Assembly (NCBI GenBank): GCA_037440545.1
Contig: JBBITX010000036.1
Coordinates: 1-12,339, forward strand
Length of the DNA: 12,339 bases
Source of the DNA: JAVZIQ01 sp037440545
Lineage (GTDB): Archaea; Thermoproteota; Bathyarchaeia; Bathyarchaeales; Bathycorpusculaceae
Reading direction: 5' to 3'
The notes below the pieces were generated by a model that was not told the origin of the DNA, made no database searches, and saw only the letters and a list, made by a program, of their open reading frames with translations. Every line of letters begins with the position of its first letter. Position 1 is the first letter of the stretch. Positions 1 to 6,580 of the stretch are shown piece by piece. The position numbers and the translations under genes are program-made.

Positions 1-148
1 AGGCGATTTTGGAGTGCTCGTTTATGGAGGTCTAAGCAAAAAGAAGGCGTTAACGTATAATTTTATTTCAGCCATAACAGTAATTTTAGGCGCACTAGCG
101 CGCTTATTTTTTATTTTCTCCGCGATTATAAAGTTTTCAAAATTTTAA
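1..148 (+). pseudogene. ZIP-family metal transporter, C-terminal fragment, prematurely ended
   Basis: The frame starting at base 2 reads in from outside the window and ends at TAA 146-148. It begins GDFGVLVYGGLSKKKAL, followed by a hydrophobic stretch YNFISAITVILGAL. This matches the part of ZIP divalent-cation transporters just after the HEIPQE metal-site helix, where GDFxVLxYxGxSxKKAL and the next membrane helix are typical. Family members usually continue about 70-80 residues with two or more further helices. Here the frame ends after only 19 unrelated residues. Skipping a base near position 100 gives a few more plausible residues (AYFLF) before another stop. The gene therefore looks truncated or frameshifted at its 3' end, although a shortened functional form cannot be excluded. 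The family call rests on motif recognition only. Confidence 0.55.
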
Positions 149-180
149 GGCGAAATATTAAGGGGAAAAGGGGGTTTAAA

Positions 181-599
181 ATGGCCGGGGAAGCTTTAAA
201 AGAATTTTCTTTTGGAAAAAAGCCTGAAATGGTTTTGGAAAACCGTACAGATCTTCCCTTACGTCTAGAAGATTTATATGATAGGGAATACCGGGATGTG
301 GAGTTAGGCAGATACTTAAAAGTTCCAGTTAACCTGTAAACCTTGAAGAGTGGAAAGTTATAATCCGCTGGAGGAAGGGTAAACATCCATTCAGCGGGTT
401 ATGCAACCCATCTAAAAAACAGATTGTAGTGGCTATAAACCCTGAAAAGCAAGGACCGTTGACGAGATTAAAGCTTTATTGTAAGTTGGCTTATACTATA
501 TATGTGAAAAAGACGGGATGGTGTTTCTACGGAAAAGAAAATGACGAAATTACCCCTTTACAGGAAATTTCATCCCTTTACAACTGCGATGGGGACTAG
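181..599 (+). pseudogene. Small hypothetical protein gene split by a frameshift
   Basis: Two open frames read as one protein. The first (181-339, 52 codons) starts at ATG 181 behind a purine-rich ribosome site (AAGGGGG at 168-174) and ends ...KVPVNL then stop. The second (333-599) opens PVNLEEWKV and runs about 88 residues to TAG 597-599 without its own good start. Removing eight bases, CTGTAAAC at 334-341, joins them as VPVNLEEW. These eight bases resemble the preceding eight (CAGTTAAC, 6 of 8 identical), so a small tandem duplication is a likely cause; a sequencing error is the alternative. The joined product would be about 136 residues, basic and tryptophan-rich, with CNPSKKQIVVAINP in the middle. 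I do not recognise the family. The end overlaps the 3' end of rtcB by 30 bases, tail to tail. Confidence 0.5.
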
Positions 600-2051
600 T
601 CTGGCGACTTTTGTGGCTATGCCAACTTTGTGGCTTACATCTGCAACTGCGTCAACGTTCTTGTAGGCTGGGTCAGCTTCTTCGGCTAGAACAACTGTGC
701 TTGCAGCTCTGACGGTTATGCCTCTCTGCTCAAGACTGCGTCTAACGTCTCCTCCGTAAAATCTTTTTTTGGCGGCGGCTCTGCTTAGCATTCTGCCTGC
801 GCCGTGGGCTGTGGATCCGAAGCTTATTTCCATTGATTTCTCTGTTCCAACTAGAAGCCATGAGCTTGTCCCCATGCTTCCAGGTATAATAACAGGCTGG
901 CCAACGCTTTTGTATACTGATGGGATTTCTGGATGTCCCGGGGGAAATGCTCTTGTTGCGCCTTTACGGTGAACCCAGACCTTTTTCTGTTCACCGTCAA
1001 CCTTATGGTATTCTATTTTGGCTATGTTGTGGGCTACGTCGTATATGAGATTCAGTCCGAACTTTTCAGGATCTTCTCTGAAAACTTGCTGGAAGCTTTG
1101 TCTAACCCAGTGCATTATGGCTTGGCGGTTTGCAAAGGCGTAATTGACGGCGCATGCCATGGCTGCGTAATAGTCTTCAGCCTCACTGCTTTTTCCAGGG
1201 GCGCATGCCAGCTCCCTGTCTGGTAATGCGATTTTGTATTTGTGGACAGCTCTCTCCATAACCCGCAAATAGTCTGAGCATATTTGATGTCCAAAGCCTC
1301 TTGAACCACAGTGAATCATAACTGTGATTTGGCCTTCATGTTCTATTCCAAAGGTTTTAGATTTTTTCTCGTCGTAGATTCTGTCAACTTTTTGAATTTC
1401 TAGAAAGTGGTTTCCAGAACCCAATGTGCCTATCTGTGTTAAACCCCTGTTCTTAGCTGTTGTTGAAACCTTGTCAGGGTCAGCGTTTTTCATGCATCCA
1501 CGTTCTTCACAGTGTTCAGCGTCTTCATTCCAGCCTAATCCTTGGTCTATAACCCATTGAACGCCTTCCATGGCAAGCCTGTCTAAGTCGTGCACCGTCA
1601 CTTTAAAGTCTTTACGGCGGCTTCCAAGCCCGCATGGAACATTTTCGAATATGGCGTTTGTAAGCTGGGCAAGTTTAGGCCTTATCTCCTGTTCTGAAAG
1701 GTTTGTGGCGAGCAGGCGGACGCCGCAGTTTATGTCGTAGCCAACGCCTCCAGGGCTTATTACTCCATCATCAAAGTCTGTGGCCGCCACTCCGCCTATT
1801 GGAAAGCCATAGCCCTCATGGCCGTCAGGCAGAGTTATAGAGTATTTGTATATGCCTGGAAGATGAGCAACATTAACGCACTGTTCAAGAGTTCTATCCG
1901 TCTGCATCTTCTCCAGAAGATTTCTATCTGCAAAAACTATTCCTGGAACCCTCATTCCAGGTTTATATTTTGGAATACGCCAAGTGTAATCGTCTAACCT
2001 TTCAAGGGGAACCTTCTCTGATGGAGGACGCCCCTCCCCCTCTTCACCCAT
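570..2051 (-). CDS. rtcB: tRNA-splicing / RNA-repair ligase RtcB
   Basis: RtcB joins RNA 2',3'-cyclic-phosphate (or 3'-phosphate) and 5'-hydroxyl ends using GTP and Mn2+, sealing tRNA exons after intron removal. The 493 residues match the archaeal family length (about 480), so there is no intein. The metal and guanylation residues are visible: D106 and C109 in GVGYDINCG, H215 in GSGNHFLEI, H247 in MIHCGSRGFGHQ, H341 in YDVAHN, and H416 in FGSTAHGAGRM, the histidine expected to carry GMP. The N-terminus is about 12 residues longer than usual (MGEEGEGRPPSE before VPLERLDDY). ATG 2051 is still supported by a ribosome site AGGTGA at 2058-2063 and a TATA box behind it. Its activator archaease lies about 2 kb away at 3914-4345 on the same strand. 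Confidence 0.97.
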   Translation of the reverse strand: MGEEGEGRPPSEKVPLERLDDYTWRIPKYKPGMRVPGIVFADRNLLEKMQTDRTLEQCVNVAHLPGIYKYSITLPDGHEGYGFPIGGVAATDFDDGVISPGGVGYDINCGVRLLATNLSEQEIRPKLAQLTNAIFENVPCGLGSRRKDFKVTVHDLDRLAMEGVQWVIDQGLGWNEDAEHCEERGCMKNADPDKVSTTAKNRGLTQIGTLGSGNHFLEIQKVDRIYDEKKSKTFGIEHEGQITVMIHCGSRGFGHQICSDYLRVMERAVHKYKIALPDRELACAPGKSSEAEDYYAAMACAVNYAFANRQAIMHWVRQSFQQVFREDPEKFGLNLIYDVAHNIAKIEYHKVDGEQKKVWVHRKGATRAFPPGHPEIPSVYKSVGQPVIIPGSMGTSSWLLVGTEKSMEISFGSTAHGAGRMLSRAAAKKRFYGGDVRRSLEQRGITVRAASTVVLAEEADPAYKNVDAVADVSHKVGIATKVARLVPIAVVKG

Positions 2052-2085
2052 AACAATTCACCTAAGCCCTTTCAATGGGCATGGT

Positions 2086-2096
2086 TAAATATAAAG
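2086..2096 (-). promoter_or_regulatory. Archaeal TATA box for rtcB
   Basis: On the minus strand this reads CTTTATATTTA. It lies about 40 bases upstream of the rtcB ATG, which puts a transcript start near 2065 and leaves a short leader carrying the AGGTGA ribosome site. It falls between the stop of the MBL gene and rtcB, so rtcB probably has its own promoter. Confidence 0.55.
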
Positions 2097-2111
2097 AATT
2101 ATGGTTGAAAG

Positions 2112-3035
2112 CTAGGCTTTAAATGGGATTCCGAAAATTTTAACAAAATCAATAATTCCCTTAAGGCTTATGGAAAGCACGTTTTCGCCGAGAACTCCTC
2201 GACTTCTGAAGTATTCCACAGCCTTTCCAGCGGCTTCATCCTTCTCAACAACTTTCAATTCGGCCTGGCTTAGGCTTAATCCGCTTTCAATAGATTCCTT
2301 GGCTATTTCAGCCCAAAGCCTAAGCTGCTCTGCATAAAACTTAATTTTTTGATTAGCATCAGATGCCACTCCGAAATGGGTGTAACAGAGGGCTTTAGGC
2401 TTTAAACCAGCCAGCCTCTCCAGAGAGGCAAAAGCCAAGTCTAAGCGGAACGGTGGCGGAGTTGTTGGAAAAACAACATCTGAATCTTTTAAGTACATTC
2501 CAGCAGCATCGCCTGTGAAGATTCGCCTTCCTAAAGGCTCGTAAAAGCTTAAATGGTGGGATGCATGGCCTGGGGTTTCTATAACAGTAATTTTGAATTC
2601 TCCATCCAAATTTATGGACATGCCTTCATAAGCCTCCACAATTCTTTCGCAGGGAACAGGCTCGGGCTCCCCGTAAAGTTCGGCAACTCTTCCAAGGGTT
2701 GCCTTAGACTGTTGCCAGAGTCTTTCAGGTCTGGAGAGATGAGCCACTCCCCTCTGATGTACCACTACTTTGGCTTTAGGCAAATGTTTAATTAGTGTTC
2801 CAACTCCCCCTCCGTGATCTAAGTGAATGTGGGAGAGGAAGATGTAGTCAACATCTTCAGCCTCAACCCTTAAACTTTTCAAACCTTTAAGGAGTTTAGG
2901 TATGGAGCTTTTTGGACCTGTTTCAACAATAGCTGTTTTTTCACCCCTTAGGATGTAGCTTGCCACGAAGCCTCGAACCCCAGCTGCTTCAACGTCAATT
3001 TCATATACCCGTTCCTCAATCTTCGAAACTTCCAT
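2112..3035 (-). CDS. MBL-fold (metallo-beta-lactamase superfamily) hydrolase
   Basis: A metal-dependent hydrolase of the MBL fold; the substrate cannot be told from the sequence. From ATG 3035 it has 307 residues. The dinuclear metal motif is complete: SHIHLDHGGG (HxHxDH at about residues 69-74), then H157 in ETPGHASHH, D176 in FTGDAAG, and H220 in CYTHFG near the end of the core. The last 80 residues are helical and may form a small accessory domain. A GTG start 15 bases upstream (3050) is possible, but neither start has a strong ribosome site; I prefer the ATG because MEVSKIEERVYEID is a natural first strand for this fold. It lies 60 bases upstream of rtcB on the same strand, but rtcB appears to have its own promoter, so joint function is not implied. 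Confidence 0.88.
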   Translation of the reverse strand: MEVSKIEERVYEIDVEAAGVRGFVASYILRGEKTAIVETGPKSSIPKLLKGLKSLRVEAEDVDYIFLSHIHLDHGGGVGTLIKHLPKAKVVVHQRGVAHLSRPERLWQQSKATLGRVAELYGEPEPVPCERIVEAYEGMSINLDGEFKITVIETPGHASHHLSFYEPLGRRIFTGDAAGMYLKDSDVVFPTTPPPFRLDLAFASLERLAGLKPKALCYTHFGVASDANQKIKFYAEQLRLWAEIAKESIESGLSLSQAELKVVEKDEAAGKAVEYFRSRGVLGENVLSISLKGIIDFVKIFGIPFKA

Positions 3036-3167
3036 ACTCTTCAAACCCACACATAAGTAGATTCTTAAAGCCTTCTTTAATGCATAAACTTTTCCAGCTA
3101 AAACTCTAGGATTTCAGAAGATAAGCTCTGTAGAACTGAAATGTGATGGGTAAATTCTAGAGCAGTG

Positions 3168-3174
3168 TTATATA
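3168..3174 (+). promoter_or_regulatory. Possible TATA box for adenylate kinase
   Basis: TTATATA in the divergent gap between the MBL gene and adenylate kinase. A start about 25 bases downstream would give a leader of roughly 50 bases that contains a TTAACTGTTAA palindrome (3193-3203). The placement is plausible but rests on a short AT-rich match. Confidence 0.35.
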
Positions 3175-3250
3175 GCCTTTCAGCAGTAACATTTAACTGT
3201 TAATAACCTCCAAATAGAAACCTCCTGCTAGGTTTAGATGGGGGGCGTGA

Positions 3251-3907
3251 ATGGTTAACCTTATAATGTTTGGCGCGCCGGGCTCTGGAAAGGGAACATA
3301 CGCTTCAAGGCTTGGATTGAAACTTAAGGTTGAGGTTATCGCCACTGGAGATATTTTTCGTAAAGTTATGAAGATGAATACTCCCCTTGGGATTAGGGTT
3401 AGGGGTTATGTTGAAAGGGGGATGCTTGTGCCAGACGATATAACAGTTAACGTTTTGAAGAAGCGTTTGGCTGAAATCCCGAAAGACAGGGGCTTCATTT
3501 TGGATGGTTACCCTAGAACTGTTAAACAGGCTGAGGCGTTGGAAGATTTGGCTAAAGTAGACGCTGTAATCCACCTGATTGTGCCTGAGTGGATTATCAT
3601 TGAGCGTTTGTCCTCGAGGAGGATTTGCAGAAACTGCGGAGCCATCTATAACCTTTTGTTTTTGAAGCCGAAGAAAGAAATGGTTTGCGACAAGTGCGGC
3701 GGACCCCTATATAAGAGGGAGGACGATGAACCTGAGGTTATTAAAAGGCGAATAGAGGTTTATGAGAAAGAGACTCAGCCTATAATTGAATATTACAAGG
3801 TGAAGAAAACACCTTTCATAGAGGTTTCATGCAGCAGGCTTGAAACCCCTCCAGATGAGGTTGTGGAGGAAATTATTGAAGGGCTGAGGAAACTTAACCT
3901 TATCTAA
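3251..3907 (+). CDS. adk: Adenylate kinase, zinc-binding LID type
   Basis: Catalyses ATP + AMP = 2 ADP in the cytoplasm. The 218 residues match the long form of the family. Visible parts are the P-loop GAPGSGKGT (8-16), the AMP-site segment ATGDIFRK (31-38), GFILDGYPRT (81-90), and the LID domain with four zinc cysteines, C126, C129, C146 and C149 (CRNCG ... CDKCG). ATG 3251 is preceded by a G-rich ribosome site (GGGGGGCGTGA at 3240-3250). It is the only plus-strand gene in the 570-5480 block and ends six bases from the stop of archaease, tail to tail. This bacterial-like Zn type is found in many archaea and differs from the short trimeric archaeal adenylate kinase. Confidence 0.96.
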   Translation: MVNLIMFGAPGSGKGTYASRLGLKLKVEVIATGDIFRKVMKMNTPLGIRVRGYVERGMLVPDDITVNVLKKRLAEIPKDRGFILDGYPRTVKQAEALEDLAKVDAVIHLIVPEWIIIERLSSRRICRNCGAIYNLLFLKPKKEMVCDKCGGPLYKREDDEPEVIKRRIEVYEKETQPIIEYYKVKKTPFIEVSCSRLETPPDEVVEEIIEGLRKLNLI

Positions 3908-3913
3908 AACCTT

Positions 3914-4345
3914 TCATATGTCAAGGATAAACTTCAAGGTTGTTCCCTTCTTTCCTTTTATTATTTCCATTTGATGGTATGTGACGGCTTTCACTCCAAC
4001 TTTCTGCGGATGTTTTTCAGGGTTGAATTTTTCACCCCAAATTTTTGCTTTAAGTCTGAATCCCTCAGGTGTTTTGTCCAGCTGTGATATCTTAAACTTC
4101 GAGTAGAGCATTTGGTTAACCTCAGCCTTAACAAGTAAGGTTTCAAGCCAGCTGTAGAGAAGGGCATACTCGTCTTCAGCTTCAACCTCTACACAGTCTT
4201 CATGTTGAGGCTTAACCTTATCCACATCTGTCATAACCTCGAACATGGCTTCTCCGGCTTTCTCCAAAGCCTCAGCTAAGTTCTTTCCATAAGCGGCTAT
4301 ATATGCGTCGGCAGTATGCTCCAGAAACCTGAAACCTTTCTTCAT
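3914..4345 (-). CDS. Archaease, RtcB activator
   Basis: Archaease speeds guanylation and turnover of RtcB and widens its nucleotide use in tRNA splicing. The 143-residue product has the family signatures: FLEHTADAYI (7-16) at the N-terminus, the H-x-x-x-x-VKAVTYHQM segment (112-126), and a KGTTLKFILDI ending with the conserved near-terminal aspartate D142. The frame is open to a TTG at 4357, but ATG 4345 is preferred because GAGG (4349-4352) sits at ribosome-site distance and MKKGFRFLEHTAD is the usual beginning. It lies in the same orientation as rtcB, separated from it by adk and the MBL gene, so the functional pair is close but not one operon. Confidence 0.95.
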   Translation of the reverse strand: MKKGFRFLEHTADAYIAAYGKNLAEALEKAGEAMFEVMTDVDKVKPQHEDCVEVEAEDEYALLYSWLETLLVKAEVNQMLYSKFKISQLDKTPEGFRLKAKIWGEKFNPEKHPQKVGVKAVTYHQMEIIKGKKGTTLKFILDI

Positions 4346-4373
4346 TGGCCTCAGCAATTAAATGGCTATCTGG

Positions 4374-4381
4374 CCTTTAAA
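4374..4381 (-). promoter_or_regulatory. Possible TATA box for archaease
   Basis: Reads TTTAAAGG on the minus strand, about 30 bases upstream of ATG 4345. It would give a transcript with only a few leader bases. Weak, based on position and composition only. Confidence 0.3.
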
Positions 4382-4384
4382 CCG

Positions 4385-4403
4385 TTTTGCCCTTTTGGGA
4401 AAA
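4385..4403. repeat. Short inverted repeat between M42 peptidase and archaease genes
   Basis: TTTTgCCC-TTTT-GGGAAAA can form a seven-pair stem with one bulged G and a four-base loop. It lies downstream of the M42 peptidase stop on the minus strand and may help end that transcript. Archaeal terminators do not need hairpins, so the role is uncertain. Confidence 0.25.
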
Positions 4404-4435
4404 GAGAGTATGCACTGGATTAACGTTTAAGGGTT

Positions 4436-5479
4436 TTAGAAGTATTTTGAAATTTTCCTCAAAGCAGAAACTGTCAGCTTAACAGTGTTCTCCACGTCTT
4501 TTAGGCTTAGCAGCGACATTGGACTGTGAATGTAGCGTGTAGGTACGGATATCACTCCGCTTGGAACGCCTTCCCTTGTGAGGGATATGCGGGCTGCGTC
4601 AGTTGTTCCCTGAAGCCCTGTTTCAAGCTGATATGGAATTCCGTTCTCCTCAGCTGCTTCAACTAGAAGCCTTAGGACCTTCGGATGTGTTATAAGCCCA
4701 TAATCAGCCACGGTGAGGGATGGGCCGCCTCTAAGCTTAACAGGAGCTTCTACCTCTCTGACTCCTGGAACGTCTCCTGCAACTGTCACGTCGAGGGCTA
4801 ATCCCACGTCCGGGTATAGCTCGAAGGCTGCTGTTGCAGCTCCTCTTAGGCCAACCTCCTCCTGTACTGTTCCAACAGCGTATATTGTGCATTCAGCCTT
4901 TTCAAGCTGTTTTAAGGCTTCAACCATTACGGCGCAACCAACACGATCGTCGAAAGCCTTTCCTATAACTATGTCGCCTCCGATTGTTGCGAATTTAACA
5001 TCGAAGCTTACAGGATCGCCTATCTTAACACCCATCTTTCTCGCTTCTTCCTGGTTTTCAGCTCCTATATCTATGAAGAGTTCGTCGAAGGCCATGACTT
5101 TTTTACGTTCCTCCTCCTTCTGTATATGTGGCGGCTTAGAGCCTATTATGCCATGAAGGGATCCTTTCTCTGTATGGACAAGCACTTTTTGAGCTAGGAG
5201 TATACGGTCGTCTATACCGCCGATCTTAGAAAACTGGAGGAAACCCTCCTTTGATATGGTTTTCACGTACAAACCTATCTCATCCATGTGGGCTGCGAGC
5301 ATAACTTTGGGAGATTTCTCTTCACCCCTTTTTATGCCAATAACGTTTCCAAGTTTGTCCTCTCTAACCTCATCTACATGAGGTTTTAACAAGCCTTTCA
5401 TAAGTTCTCTAACTTCATCCTCCCTTCCGGCAACACCGCATGCGTTTGAAAGCTTCTCCAAAGTTTCCACAATGGCCAT
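4436..5479 (-). CDS. M42-family aminopeptidase (TET/deblocking type)
   Basis: A co-catalytic metallo-aminopeptidase of family M42; archaeal members form dodecameric TET shells that degrade peptides released by the proteasome. The 347 residues match the usual length. Metal and catalytic residues are in place: H64 and D66 in AAHMDEIG, D177/D178 in KAFDDRVG, E207 and E208 in TVQEEVGLRG, D230 in LALDVT, and H318 in RYIHSP. Residues from about 70 to 165 form the inserted PDZ-like domain involved in oligomer assembly. ATG 5479 has a strong ribosome site (AGGAGGA, 5487-5493) and a TATA box further up. Some relatives are annotated as endoglucanase M; the peptidase role is better founded. Specificity cannot be read from the sequence. 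Confidence 0.94.
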   Translation of the reverse strand: MAIVETLEKLSNACGVAGREDEVRELMKGLLKPHVDEVREDKLGNVIGIKRGEEKSPKVMLAAHMDEIGLYVKTISKEGFLQFSKIGGIDDRILLAQKVLVHTEKGSLHGIIGSKPPHIQKEEERKKVMAFDELFIDIGAENQEEARKMGVKIGDPVSFDVKFATIGGDIVIGKAFDDRVGCAVMVEALKQLEKAECTIYAVGTVQEEVGLRGAATAAFELYPDVGLALDVTVAGDVPGVREVEAPVKLRGGPSLTVADYGLITHPKVLRLLVEAAEENGIPYQLETGLQGTTDAARISLTREGVPSGVISVPTRYIHSPMSLLSLKDVENTVKLTVSALRKISKYF

Positions 5480-5521
5480 ACAATTTTCCTCCTAAATTTG
5501 ATGTTATGTTATTTCAGCCTT

Positions 5522-5530
5522 CATATTAAA
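5522..5530 (-). promoter_or_regulatory. TATA box for M42 peptidase
   Basis: Reads TTTAATATG on the minus strand about 45 bases above the ATG. It predicts a start near 5500 and a leader of about 20 bases holding the AGGAGGA site. It lies just after the stop of the small cysteine-rich reading frame (5548), so that frame would be a separate unit. Confidence 0.45.
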
Positions 5531-5547
5531 CGATTTTGTTTCAGAGC

Positions 5548-5667
5548 TCAGCCTTCAGCAACGGCCTTAAAAGGGGGATAACTACATCGGCCACAGCATT
5601 TCTCAGGTCTATTGGCCTCCGTAGAAAATCTTATTTCGATGTTCGGACAGTTTGATGCACATACCAT
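5548..5667 (-). CDS. Possible 39-residue cysteine-rich (zinc-finger-like) protein
   Basis: This small frame fills the gap above the M42 gene. Its product begins MVCASNCPNIEIRF and continues with PEKCCGRCSYPPF, ending AVAEG. The five cysteines (C3, C7, C24, C25, C28) form C-x3-C and CC-x2-C clusters that could hold a metal. It uses ordinary codons, has no rare ones, and its stop falls neatly before the M42 promoter. Against it: no ribosome site is visible, and its ATG shares the palindrome CATATG with the start of the divergent membrane-protein gene, so each promoter would have to lie inside the other gene. I do not recognise the family. It could be a real microprotein or a chance frame. Confidence 0.4.
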   Translation of the reverse strand: MVCASNCPNIEIRFSTEANRPEKCCGRCSYPPFKAVAEG

Positions 5668-6372
5668 ATGGAGCTGAGTAAATTGCAGAAAACACAGAAA
5701 GCAGCTTTGACAGCTGTTTTCGCGGCTTTTCAGGCTGTGCTTTTTCTTCCTGAGGGGCCTTGGCGAAGCTTTGTTATATATTTAATGCCTATTGAGGGAA
5801 TTGTTTTAGGTCCATCCATTGGGTTTTTCTCAGCATTAATTGGAAGTATAATTGCTAGGCTTGTTAAGCCGAACATTTGGTGGATGTTCGGGTTAGTCGC
5901 TGAGCCTATAGGAGTTATGTCGGCTGGCCTTTTAGCTAAAGGGAGGTGGAGGGAAACAGCCTTAACCTATGGCGTTATGCTTTGCGCCTACTTCATTCAC
6001 CCTTTTGGGCGTATGCTTCCATTATGGACTGTTCTTGACTTGATCTTAGCCTTCGCGTTGATCTATCCGGTTTCAAAAGTTGGAAAGTGGGTGTGGGAGG
6101 GAAATGCTGCGAGGCTTACCTTGGCTTTGGTTTTAATAGCCTTTGTAAGCACAGCGGCTGACTCTATGACTAGGGTTTTCCTTCTTGTTCCATGCCGTTT
6201 ATACGAAGTTTTCGGATTATCCTATTACAGTTTAGCCTATGAATGGTTTATTCCAGGAGCTGCAGCATCCTACATTGAAGATCTCTTAGTAAGCTTTTTA
6301 ACATTCGTTGTTGGTGCCCCATTGACAGCCAGTTTGAAGAGGGCTTTAAGCCTTACAAACCCGTTATCGTAG
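5668..6372 (+). CDS. Integral membrane protein, ECF transporter substrate-binding (S) component-like
   Basis: A 234-residue membrane protein with about six hydrophobic helices: roughly 13-28, 35-65, 72-90, 99-112, 119-136, 150-172 and a last one at 205-222. The opening KAALTAVFAAFQAVLF, the acidic/glycine-rich second segment MPIEGIVLGPSIGFFSALIGS, and the small total size resemble S components of energy-coupling-factor vitamin/metal transporters. The substrate is unknown. No ECF ATPase or T component lies in the window, so it would have to share an energising module encoded elsewhere. ATG 5668 has no ribosome site; an in-frame TGA at 5653 limits the start, so the message may be leaderless. 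TTG 5683 is the only near alternative. The S-component call is from overall pattern, not a diagnostic motif. Confidence 0.7.
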   Translation: MELSKLQKTQKAALTAVFAAFQAVLFLPEGPWRSFVIYLMPIEGIVLGPSIGFFSALIGSIIARLVKPNIWWMFGLVAEPIGVMSAGLLAKGRWRETALTYGVMLCAYFIHPFGRMLPLWTVLDLILAFALIYPVSKVGKWVWEGNAARLTLALVLIAFVSTAADSMTRVFLLVPCRLYEVFGLSYYSLAYEWFIPGAAASYIEDLLVSFLTFVVGAPLTASLKRALSLTNPLS

Positions 6373-6522
6373 GGGGAAAGTGTTTAGCCCATCGTGTGGC
6401 GATTGCCGCTTCTACTGGCTTTTTAAAAACCCAGAGCATTTGCTTGGCAGTGAAAACCCTTAATTGAGAATTTTCCAACGGTTCAGAATTATGTATGGTT
6501 AGAATAGGTGTTGGAAAAATGA

Positions 6523-6534
6523 TTTATAAATATA
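6523..6534 (+). promoter_or_regulatory. Strong archaeal TATA box for AbrB-PhoU gene
   Basis: TTTATAAATATA lies about 50 bases upstream of ATG 6581, predicting a start near 6553 and a leader of roughly 28 bases. It is the best TATA-like element in the window. Confidence 0.6.
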
Positions 6535-6580
6535 TGTAAAATATATATTGAGCTTCCTCCTGTTTATACAGTGGGTGGAG

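Noticed and set aside
126..386. Minus-strand 86-codon frame at the left end
   Set aside because: It is antisense to the frameshifted plus-strand gene, has a low-complexity serine/phenylalanine/lysine product, and has no ribosome site.
3111..3205. Minus-strand frame of about 33 codons (ending LSSEILEF) upstream of the MBL gene
   Set aside because: No start codon in frame and a stop two codons upstream. It could be a remnant, but its length is within chance.
3914..4357. TTG 4357 as the archaease start
   Set aside because: ATG 4345 has GAGG at the right distance and matches the usual N-terminus; the four extra residues are not needed.
4713..5156. Plus-strand 147-codon frame inside the M42 peptidase gene
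   Set aside because: Fully antisense to a well-supported gene; the product is a serine/threonine/proline-rich shadow of its codons.
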